A DNA stretch of 5,761 nucleotides, from assembly GCA_029781465.1 (NCBI GenBank), contig JAKOWQ010000354.1, positions 1 to 5,761 of the forward strand, read 5' to 3'. Numbering within the stretch: the first letter of the stretch is position 1; each line of letters starts with the position of its first letter. Position numbers and translations under genes: made by a program. Shown here in pieces: positions 1-5,761 of the stretch. The notes beneath the pieces are model-generated. The model ran no database searches, was not told the DNA's origin, and saw only the letters and a program-made list of their open reading frames with translations. This stretch comes from Pseudomonadota bacterium. Its GTDB lineage: Bacteria > Pseudomonadota > Alphaproteobacteria > Sphingomonadales > Sphingomonadaceae.

Positions 1-1134
1 TATGGCGATGGCGGCAAGTCCGATCCGCTCAACGCCAAGATCGCGCAGGATGTGGTGGTCAAGCTGATCGACATTTTCCGCGAAGAGAATCTCGCCGGGA
101 ACCACGGCGAGATGTCGCAATCGCTCAGCTTCATGGATCAGCAGCTCGAATCGCGTCAGAAAGACCTCGAGGCGGCCGAGCAGAAGCGGCTCGCGTTCGA
201 AGCCGCCAATCCCAACCTTGCCCAGGGCGGGGTAACTACCCTGCAGCGGCTCGAGACCATGCGCCAGGAGCTGCGCGGAATCGATGCCGATCTGGCCGCG
301 GCGCAGAGTGCGCTGGCGGCGATCAACGGCCAGCTGGCGGGAACGCCCCAGACCATTCCGGGCGTCGGTCCGGCGGGGGGTGCCCGCGCCGCCTATAACC
401 AGGCGCAGTCCGACCTCGCGTCGATGCGCGCGCGCGGCCTGACTGAAAACCACCCCGATGTGATCGCGGCCAAGAACCAGGTTGCCGCCTTGCGCGCCGC
501 GGCCCAGGCAGAAGGCGCCAGCGGGGGCGGCGGCACGCCCAACCCGGCCTATACCTCGCTGCAATCGATCAAGGCGGAGCGCCAGGCCAATGTCCAGGCG
601 CTGATGAGCCGCCGTTCTTCGGTGCAATCGGATATCAGTTCGATCACCGCCCAGCAGATCCAGAATCCCGAACTGGCCGCCGAATACCAGCGGATCAACC
701 GCGATTACGACGTGCTCAAGGGACAGTACGACAAGCTGCTCAAGGATCGCGAGGACCTGCGTCTGCGCGGGCAGGTTGAAACCGAGCACAACGCGGTCAA
801 GTTCGACGTGATCGATCCGCCGACCACTCCGCGCAGTCCGGTCGCGCCGAACCGCCCCCTTCTGCTCTTTGCGGTGCTGGTGATCGGGCTTGGCGCTGGC
901 GCGGCGGCAGCTTTCGTTCTGGGCCAGCTGCGTTCGACCTTTACCACCACCGCCAAGCTTGAGCGCACGCTCGGACTGCCGGTGCTGGGAGCGGTGACCA
1001 TGACCGTTACCGATGCCGGGCGCGTGCTGCGCAAGCGGCGAATGAAACAGTTCTATGCCGCCTCGGGTGCGCTGGGCGGTCTGTTCGTCCTCCTGCTGGT
1101 GGTCGAATTCATCCAGCGCGGACTTGTGGCCTGA
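1..1134 (+). CDS. Wzz-like polysaccharide chain-length determinant, XrtA-associated type (5' end missing)
   Basis: Inner-membrane polysaccharide co-polymerase thought to set the length of the exported polymer together with the kinase encoded next. The frame is open from base 1, so the GTG at 52 is an internal valine and the true start lies upstream. 377 codons are visible; the family is roughly 500 residues, so the first membrane helix and part of the periplasmic domain are missing. Visible parts, in order: a long charged, Gln/Ala/Leu-rich coiled-coil region (bases ~100-500), the HPDV motif (451-462), a glycine-rich turn followed by NPAY (523-552), a second helical stretch (to ~800), the proline-rich DPP...SPVAPNRP segment typical of this family (814-858), a membrane helix (~859-927), a short cytoplasmic basic segment ending RKRRMK, and a last membrane helix (~1051-1113). 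There is no kinase domain in this chain; it is encoded separately 11 bases downstream. Family assignment is from recognition of motifs and context. Confidence 0.92.
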   Translation, partial: YGDGGKSDPLNAKIAQDVVVKLIDIFREENLAGNHGEMSQSLSFMDQQLESRQKDLEAAEQKRLAFEAANPNLAQGGVTTLQRLETMRQELRGIDADLAAAQSALAAINGQLAGTPQTIPGVGPAGGARAAYNQAQSDLASMRARGLTENHPDVIAAKNQVAALRAAAQAEGASGGGGTPNPAYTSLQSIKAERQANVQALMSRRSSVQSDISSITAQQIQNPELAAEYQRINRDYDVLKGQYDKLLKDREDLRLRGQVETEHNAVKFDVIDPPTTPRSPVAPNRPLLLFAVLVIGLGAGAAAAFVLGQLRSTFTTTAKLERTLGLPVLGAVTMTVTDAGRVLRKRRMKQFYAASGALGGLFVLLLVVEFIQRGLVA

Positions 1135-1145
1135 GGGGAAGCGAA

Positions 1146-2225
1146 GTGACCGAACAGAGCAAAATTCCCCTGCCGGACCAGGAAGCCGCCGAGGAAAAGG
1201 CGGCCAGCCTGATCGAGCGCGTGGTGCGCAATTACGATCTGGTGCAGTTCTCGCCCGCGCCGATCCCCGAAGAGCTGATCCCTCCGGCCAAACAGCGCAA
1301 GCGCTACCGCCGGGCCAGCGAAGAGCCGGTCGAGGATGCAGTGGTCACGCCGGTCGCGGAAACCACGATCAAGCCCGCGCAGGCAGAACCCGCCGAAGCG
1401 GTGCCGGAGATTGTCGTGCCCGAGGTGGTCGTGGCCGAAGAGCCCGCCCAGGTTCCGGCCGTGGCGCGGCCCGAGAAGGTCTGCTTCACGGGAGAGCGCC
1501 ACCCGATCAACCGCGAACATCTGCGCACGCAGGGCCTGATCGTGCCAGAAGGCAGCGTTTCCGCGCTGCTCGAGGAGTTCCGGATCGTCAAGCGCCAGCT
1601 GCTGCTCAATGCCGCACAGCTTGCCCAGCAGGGCATGGGCATGGAAGCGCAGCGGGTGCTGATCTGCTCGCCGCATCCGGGCGAAGGCAAGAGCTTCACT
1701 TCGGTCAACCTTGCGCTGGCAATCGCTGCCGAGAAGGAAAGCGAAGTGTTGCTGGTCGATGCGGACTTCGCCAAGCCATCGGTGCTTTCGATGCTGGGTC
1801 TGCCTGGCGGACCGGGGCTGATGGATGCGCTGTCCGATCCCGGGATCGACGTTGCCGATTGCGTGATCGGCACCGATATTTCGGGCCTTTGGGTGCTCCC
1901 CGCCGGCAATGCGACCAATTCCGACAGCGAATACCTGTCAAGTTCGCGCACCCGCGCGGTGCTTGATCGGCTGACCCAGGGTGCGCCCAATCGCTTCGTG
2001 ATCTTCGACAGCCCGCCCGCGCTGGCGGCTTCGCCCGCGGCGGAACTCGCCAAATATGCCGGACAGGCGGTGCTGGTCGCCCGCGCCGACAGGACCGGTC
2101 AGGGCGCGCTCGAGGACGCGGTTTCACTGCTCTCGGGCTGCCCGAACATCCAGCTTTTGCTCAACGCGGTCCATTTCAGCCCAAGCGGTCGCCGCTTTGG
2201 CTCCTACTATGGATACGGAGGATGA
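1146..2225 (+). CDS. CpsD/CapB-family bacterial tyrosine kinase, XrtA-associated type
   Basis: Cytoplasmic BY-kinase, expected to phosphorylate itself on tyrosines and work with the Wzz-like protein encoded just upstream to control polymerisation and export. 359 residues. A GTG start is chosen because GAGGGGA (1133-1139) lies 6 bases upstream, overlapping the previous stop, and the next in-frame ATG comes too late (residue 163). Residues 1-50 are partly helical; 59-110 are a Pro/Ala/Glu/Val-rich, probably disordered linker. The segment around RHPINREHL (118-126) resembles the conserved pre-kinase region of this family. Walker A is SPHPGEGKS (175-183), the A' motif is LLVDADFAKP (202-211), and Walker B is FVIFDSPP (284-291). 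The C-terminus ends GSYYGYGG with Tyr354, Tyr355 and Tyr357, a short tyrosine cluster suited to autophosphorylation. The stop overlaps an ATG of the next frame (ATGA). Kinase activity is inferred from the family; a ParA/MinD-like ATPase is the alternative but fits the context less well. Confidence 0.92.
   Translation: MTEQSKIPLPDQEAAEEKAASLIERVVRNYDLVQFSPAPIPEELIPPAKQRKRYRRASEEPVEDAVVTPVAETTIKPAQAEPAEAVPEIVVPEVVVAEEPAQVPAVARPEKVCFTGERHPINREHLRTQGLIVPEGSVSALLEEFRIVKRQLLLNAAQLAQQGMGMEAQRVLICSPHPGEGKSFTSVNLALAIAAEKESEVLLVDADFAKPSVLSMLGLPGGPGLMDALSDPGIDVADCVIGTDISGLWVLPAGNATNSDSEYLSSSRTRAVLDRLTQGAPNRFVIFDSPPALAASPAAELAKYAGQAVLVARADRTGQGALEDAVSLLSGCPNIQLLLNAVHFSPSGRRFGSYYGYGG
2217..2221 (+). promoter_or_regulatory. 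Ribosome binding site deciding the start of the beta-barrel gene
   Basis: GGAGG lies inside the last codons of the kinase gene. It directly abuts the ATG at 2222 (no spacer) but sits 6 bases before the in-frame ATG at 2228, the usual distance. The second ATG is therefore preferred, giving a protein beginning MKAHLSRQ instead of MTMKAHL. The position of the site within the upstream coding sequence suggests translational coupling of the two genes. Confidence 0.7.
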
Positions 2226-2227
2226 CC

Positions 2228-3946
2228 ATGAAGGCGCACCTCTCCAGACAGATTTTCGCGGTTGCATTCGCGTTTGGCGCTCTGACGCCGGCAGCCGCCC
2301 ACGCGCAGTTTCTTTCCTATGGGGAAGACGGCGGCGATGAAGGCAGCGACGTCGGCGATGAAGGCGGTGACAGCATGGGCACGCACGGGGCTCGCCTCTC
2401 GCGTGTGCGGATCACACCCTATATCGAGGCCCAGCAGGTCGCCCAGGCGGAGCTTTCGCCGGGCAGCGACGTGCTGACCTACTCGGTGCTGGCCGCCGGG
2501 CTCGATGCCTCGCTCAACGGGCGCAACACCCAGGCTTCGGCCTCGCTGCGCTATGAGCGCCGCTTTGGCTGGGGCAAGAAGACCAACGATGCCGATGTCA
2601 TCTCGGGCGTGGCGCGGGCCTCGTTCGGGATCGTGCCGCGCACGCTGAGCTTCGAGGTTGGCGCGCTCGCTTCGCGGATGAGCGTCGAGAACAACGGATC
2701 GACGGTAAGCGGCAACGATCTGAGCAATTCGATCACCCAGATCTATTCGGTCTATGCAGGGCCGTCGCTGACCACCCATGCCGGAGACGTGGCGATCGAT
2801 GCCCATTACCGGCTTGGCTACACCCGGGTTGAATCTCCGTCCTCGCTGATGCTCGCGCCGGGCCAGCCGCTGGTCGATGTGTTCGACGAATCGGTGGTCC
2901 ACAATGCCCAGGTTCATGCCGGGACCCGTCCCGGCACCGTGCTTCCGGTCGGGCTGGGAGTAGGCGCCGGTTGGGTGCGCGAAGACGTCTCCAATCTCGA
3001 CCAGCGGGTCGATGACAAGCACGCCCGGGCCGACATCACCATTCCGGTCAGCAGCGATGTCGCGCTGCTCGGCGGGATCGGTTACGAACATGTCGAGATT
3101 TCGAGCCGCGATGCGGTGCGCGATACCCTTACCGGCGATCCGGTGATCGGTCCCGATGGACGCTATCTGACCGACAAGAGCGCCCCGCGCCAGATTGCTT
3201 TCGAAAGCGACGGGCTGATCTGGGATGCCGGTGTGCTGTGGCGGCCCAGCCGGCGTACCGCGTTCGAGGCTCATGTCGGGCGGCGTTACGATTCGACCAG
3301 CTATTACGGCTCCTTTGCCTACGCGCCGAGCAGCAAGACCAGCATCAACGTCTCGGTCTATGACAATATCACCGGTTTTGGCGGTATGGTCACCAACGCG
3401 CTGTCGAACCTGCCGACCCAGTTCGATGCGCTGCGCAATCCGCTGACCGGCGATATCGGCGGCTGCGTCGCCGCGCAGGGCAGCCTCTCCTCCGGGCAGG
3501 GCGCGTGCCTCAACAACGCGCTGGGTTCGGTGCGTTCGTCGGTGTTCCGTTCGCGCGGGATCATGGCCACGGCGGGCTATGCGGGAAGCCGGGTGCAGTA
3601 TGGCGTTGGCGCCGGGTACGATCGCCGCAAGTTCGTTGCCGCGCCGGGCACGGTGCTGGCGTCGGCCAACGGGGTGATCGACGAGAACTACTGGCTCGCG
3701 GGTTACCTCAACGGCCGGATCGACGCCAATTCGAGCTTCGGCACCAATGTCTGGGCCAATTGGTACCAAAGCGGAGATGCCTTGTCTGGCGATGTTGTCG
3801 CGGTTGGCGCAACCGCCGCCTACTACCGTTCGATCGGCAACCACCTGACCGCGACCGCCGCGATCGGCACTGAGAGTGTCAACCGCGAGCTGCTTGACGA
3901 TATCTGGACCGCCCAGGCCATGCTGGGCCTGCGCTATTCGTTCTGA
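2228..3946 (+). CDS. Outer-membrane beta-barrel protein of the exopolysaccharide locus
   Basis: Predicted secreted outer-membrane protein of 572 residues; its exact role is not known to me. A signal peptide is clear: basic start (MKAHLSRQ), hydrophobic core (residues 9-19), and AHA before Gln27 as probable cleavage site. Next comes an acidic glycine-rich stretch (about 31-49) with a repeated GDEG unit, then RVRITPYIEAQQ, which resembles the first strand of beta-barrel proteins found in XrtA loci. The rest alternates polar and hydrophobic/aromatic residues with Gly/Asp/Asn-rich turns, and the chain ends LGLRYSF, a terminal phenylalanine in a strand being the usual outer-membrane assembly signal. 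The only cysteines are Cys413 and Cys427, probably in one loop. The gene starts 2 bases after the kinase stop. Possible families are the putative beta-barrel porin 2 group or the uncharacterised PEP-CTERM-associated family at this position; I infer a role in polymer exit or surface attachment. Such proteins are sometimes misnamed YajC in databases. Confidence 0.85.
   Translation: MKAHLSRQIFAVAFAFGALTPAAAHAQFLSYGEDGGDEGSDVGDEGGDSMGTHGARLSRVRITPYIEAQQVAQAELSPGSDVLTYSVLAAGLDASLNGRNTQASASLRYERRFGWGKKTNDADVISGVARASFGIVPRTLSFEVGALASRMSVENNGSTVSGNDLSNSITQIYSVYAGPSLTTHAGDVAIDAHYRLGYTRVESPSSLMLAPGQPLVDVFDESVVHNAQVHAGTRPGTVLPVGLGVGAGWVREDVSNLDQRVDDKHARADITIPVSSDVALLGGIGYEHVEISSRDAVRDTLTGDPVIGPDGRYLTDKSAPRQIAFESDGLIWDAGVLWRPSRRTAFEAHVGRRYDSTSYYGSFAYAPSSKTSINVSVYDNITGFGGMVTNALSNLPTQFDALRNPLTGDIGGCVAAQGSLSSGQGACLNNALGSVRSSVFRSRGIMATAGYAGSRVQYGVGAGYDRRKFVAAPGTVLASANGVIDENYWLAGYLNGRIDANSSFGTNVWANWYQSGDALSGDVVAVGATAAYYRSIGNHLTATAAIGTESVNRELLDDIWTAQAMLGLRYSF
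2332..2365 (+). repeat. Short direct repeat in the acidic N-terminal stretch of the barrel protein
   Basis: The 13-base unit CGGCGATGAAGGC occurs at 2332-2344 and again at 2353-2365, a period of 21 bases. It encodes two successive heptapeptides of the form GDEG-x-D-x. This looks like a small in-frame duplication within the coding sequence and not a mobile or regulatory element. Confidence 0.75.
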
Positions 3947-3970
3947 GCCTGGGATTTGGAGTAAGAGACG

Positions 3971-5149
3971 ATGTTCAACGATTTCTACGGGCTCACCGGA
4001 CGGCCGTTCCAGCTCACGCCGGATCCGACCTTCTATTTCGAGAGCCTGACGCACCGCAAGGCGCTGTCCTACCTGTCCTATGGCCTGGCCCAGGGCGAGG
4101 GTTTCGTGGTGATTACCGGCGAGGTCGGCGCGGGCAAGTCGACCCTGGTCGCGCACCTGATGGCGACGATCGATCCGGCGCGCCTGACTGCTGCCCAGAT
4201 CGTCACCTCCAAGCTTGACGGCGAGGAACTGGTCCATGTCGTTGCCCAGGCCTTTGGTCTGATCGTCGATGGGCACGACAAGGCCAGCGCGCTGGGTGCG
4301 ATCGAGGCCTTCCTCCACGATGAAGCGCGGTCGGGCCGTCGCTGTCTGCTGGTGGTCGACGAGAGCCAGAACCTGGGCATCGACGCGCTCGAAGAGCTGC
4401 GCATGCTCTCCAACTTCCAGCTTGGCGCGCATCCGCTGTTGCAGACTCTTTTGCTGGGTCAGCCGGAATTTCGCGACACGATCCAGGATCACCCCCAGCT
4501 TGAACAGCTGCGCCAGCGGGTGATCGCGGCGCATCACCTTGAGGCGATGGAGCTGGGCGAAGTCCAGCCCTATATCGAGCACCGCCTGACCTGCGTCGGC
4601 TGGAGCGGCAATCCCAAGTTCGACCAGCGCGTGTTCACCGAGCTGTTCGAGGCTTCGGGCGGCGTGCCGCGCCGGATCAACCAGATCTGCAACCGCCTGA
4701 TGCTGCTTGGCGCGGTCGAGCAGCGCAGCCGGATCGACGGCGCGATGCTCAGCCAGGTGCTCGAGGAGCTCGAGCTTGACGGCACGCTTCAGCTCAAGCG
4801 CCCCGAACGCAAGGTTGAGGCTGTCGCCGCCCCAGTGCCGACTGCGGTGGAAGCCGCTGCGGCGCCGGTCCCGGTCGACGCGGTCGCGATGGCGCAGCTT
4901 CAGGCCCTGCTGGCCGAGCGCGACACCCAGATCGCCGAACTGCAGCAGGCGGTGATAGAACTGGCCAATGAGCGCGACGCGGCCCCGGCGGCCGATCCGC
5001 TGGCGCAGAACGCAGCCATCGCCACGATCGAAGCAAAGTTCGCCGCGCTGGAGAACAAGATGCTCGAGCAGGAGCGGACCATTCGCCAGACCCTGACCAT
5101 GCTGATCGAGTGGATCGAGGCCGACGACGCCGAACGCGCTGCCGCCTGA
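3971..5149 (+). CDS. XrtA-associated AAA ATPase (ExeA/GspA-like) with coiled-coil tail
   Basis: Cytoplasmic P-loop ATPase conserved in exosortase XrtA exopolysaccharide loci; its precise task is unknown, though ExeA/GspA relatives use ATP to help assemble envelope complexes. 392 residues. The start FNDFYGLTGRPFQLTPDP is characteristic of the family. Walker A is GEVGAGKST (50-58); Walker B is LLVVDES (126-132) with Asp130 and Glu131, followed by QNL as in ExeA-type proteins. GQPEF (163-167) and the QLRQRV segment (179-184) fit the sensor/arginine region, and GGVPRRINQICNRL (230-243) matches the C-terminal lid. The AAA core ends near residue 275. After it come an Ala/Pro/Val-rich linker (283-304) and two charged helical segments (about 306-336 and 344-389) likely to form coiled coils, so the protein is about 110 residues longer than the core domain. 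No membrane helix is visible. The ATG has GGAG (3958-3961) 9 bases upstream, and 24 bases separate it from the barrel gene. Confidence 0.92.
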   Translation: MFNDFYGLTGRPFQLTPDPTFYFESLTHRKALSYLSYGLAQGEGFVVITGEVGAGKSTLVAHLMATIDPARLTAAQIVTSKLDGEELVHVVAQAFGLIVDGHDKASALGAIEAFLHDEARSGRRCLLVVDESQNLGIDALEELRMLSNFQLGAHPLLQTLLLGQPEFRDTIQDHPQLEQLRQRVIAAHHLEAMELGEVQPYIEHRLTCVGWSGNPKFDQRVFTELFEASGGVPRRINQICNRLMLLGAVEQRSRIDGAMLSQVLEELELDGTLQLKRPERKVEAVAAPVPTAVEAAAAPVPVDAVAMAQLQALLAERDTQIAELQQAVIELANERDAAPAADPLAQNAAIATIEAKFAALENKMLEQERTIRQTLTMLIEWIEADDAERAAA

Positions 5150-5171
5150 TCGGTCTGGGAGCGAGGTCGCC

Positions 5172-5761
5172 ATGTCGTCTCCTGTGGTCAACGGCCTTTC
5201 GGTCGACGTCGAGGACTGGTTCCAGGTCGGCGCCTTCGAGGGCGTGATCGACCGCGACAGCTGGGACGGCCTGTCCGACCGGGTTGAGCGCAATTGCGCG
5301 CTGATCCTCGACATGTTTGCCCAGGCCGAGGTCAAGGCCACCTTTTTCACGCTGGGCTGGGTGGCGCAGCGCCACGGCGCGCTGATGCGCCGGATCGTGG
5401 CCGAGGGGCACGAGCTCGCGAGCCACGGCTGGGATCATGCCCGGGTGTTCCGGATGGACCGCGCTTCTTTTGCCGAAGATCTGAAGAAGAGCAGGGCCGC
5501 ACTGGAGGATGCGTCGGGCATGCAGGTGCGCGGTTACCGTGCGCCCAGCTTCTCGATCGATCAGCGCACTCCGTGGGCCTATATGGAGCTGGCCGAGCAG
5601 GGCTATGCCTATTCCTCTTCGGTCGCCCCGATCGTTCACGATCACTATGGCTGGCGCGAGGCCCCGCGCTTTGCATTCCGGCCCTTGCCGTGGTCCGATC
5701 TGCTCGAAATTCCCGTCACCACGGCAATGTTCGCGGGCAAGCGGCTCGCGGCGGGTGGGGG
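5172..5761 (+). CDS. XrtA-associated polysaccharide deacetylase (3' end missing)
   Basis: NodB/carbohydrate-esterase-4-like enzyme expected to remove N-acetyl (or O-acetyl) groups from the exopolysaccharide or its lipid-linked precursor. 196 complete codons are visible and the frame stays open to the window end; the family is about 270-290 residues, so roughly 80-90 are missing. No signal peptide or membrane segment is seen, which agrees with cytoplasmic action, though this is not proven. Motifs: SVDVEDWFQV (10-19) carrying the acidic residues Asp12, Glu14 and Asp15; ATFFTLGW (56-63); GHELASHGWDH (79-89), where His85 and His89 are the likely metal ligands; RGYRAPSFS (120-128); and GYAYSSS...HDHYG (144-160). 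The visible end, AAGGG, is where members of this group usually continue with a Tyr-Phe-Arg motif. GGGAG and GAGG (5157-5166) precede the ATG by 5 bases, and 22 bases separate it from the ATPase gene. Confidence 0.92.
   Translation, partial: MSSPVVNGLSVDVEDWFQVGAFEGVIDRDSWDGLSDRVERNCALILDMFAQAEVKATFFTLGWVAQRHGALMRRIVAEGHELASHGWDHARVFRMDRASFAEDLKKSRAALEDASGMQVRGYRAPSFSIDQRTPWAYMELAEQGYAYSSSVAPIVHDHYGWREAPRFAFRPLPWSDLLEIPVTTAMFAGKRLAAGG

Noticed and set aside
52..1134. Treating the GTG at 52 as the true start of the first gene.
   Set aside because: The frame is open to base 1 and the upstream codons (YGDGGKSDPLNAKIAQD) fit the family. The N-terminal membrane helix expected for a Wzz-like protein is missing, so the gene begins before the window.
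1055..1966. A 303-codon + strand frame overlapping the Wzz end and the kinase gene.
   Set aside because: Its product is an Arg/Gly/Ala-rich shadow with no motif. The overlapping kinase frame has Walker A, A' and B motifs and a good ribosome binding site.
2222..2224. ATG overlapping the kinase stop (ATGA) as start of the barrel gene.
   Set aside because: The GGAGG site abuts it with no spacer, whereas the in-frame ATG at 2228 is spaced normally. It remains possible as a minor start; the protein differs by only two residues.
3947..3970. Possible terminator or promoter in the longest spacer.
   Set aside because: The 24 bases contain a ribosome binding site but no hairpin, T-run or convincing -35/-10 pair.
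2207..5350. A 1047-codon open frame on the minus strand covering the barrel and ATPase genes.
   Set aside because: Its codons are the exact reverse complements of the codons of both + strand genes (same register). A stop there would need TTA, CTA or TCA in the sense genes, which GC-rich genomes rarely use. The translation is rich in Arg, His, Asp and Gly and has no recognisable domain, while the + strand proteins show clear motifs.
4794..5645. Minus-strand frames beneath the ATPase tail and deacetylase (including 5347-5676).
   Set aside because: They are low-complexity Arg/Pro/Ala translations with no family features, and they lie opposite a deacetylase gene with conserved catalytic motifs.

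Overview
The window is a compact, GC-rich block of five genes, all on the + strand. It reads as part of an exopolysaccharide biosynthesis and export operon of the kind associated with exosortase XrtA (EpsH / PEP-CTERM type). GC-rich codon use, short spacers and the sequence style of the proteins suggest an alphaproteobacterium, most likely a member of the Sphingomonadales. That placement comes from recalled family resemblance, not from a search. The window is cut from a longer locus: its first gene lacks the 5' end and its last gene lacks the 3' end.

Layout. Bases 1-1134 hold the C-terminal three quarters or so of a Wzz-like chain-length determinant (polysaccharide co-polymerase). Bases 1146-2225 encode a CpsD/CapB-type bacterial tyrosine kinase. 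Bases 2228-3946 encode a secreted outer-membrane beta-barrel protein. Bases 3971-5149 encode an ExeA/GspA-like AAA ATPase of the XrtA-associated type with a coiled-coil C-terminal extension. Bases 5172-5761 hold the first 196 codons of an XrtA-associated polysaccharide deacetylase. Spacers are 11, 2, 24 and 22 bases, and each start is preceded by a purine-rich ribosome binding site. I see no internal promoter, terminator, RNA gene, mobile element or CRISPR array, and no gene-free stretch longer than 24 bases. The genes are probably co-transcribed from a promoter upstream of the window.

How the genes fit together (family knowledge plus inference). The co-polymerase in the inner membrane and its separate cytoplasmic tyrosine kinase would set polymer length and control export. 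The beta-barrel protein is the outer-membrane component encoded here and may help the polymer leave the cell or anchor it. The AAA ATPase is a conserved cytoplasmic partner of unknown exact role. The deacetylase would remove acetyl groups from N-acetylated sugars of the polymer or a precursor. The gene order (chain length, kinase, beta-barrel, ATPase, deacetylase) matches the order remembered for XrtA-linked loci, so a FemAB-like protein and the exosortase would be expected nearby, outside the window.

I did not find evidence for a wholly new system. The least characterised parts are the beta-barrel protein (acidic glycine-rich N-terminus, a single cysteine pair) and the coiled-coil tail of the ATPase. 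A 1047-codon antisense open frame under the barrel and ATPase genes is explained by codon bias and is rejected as a gene.
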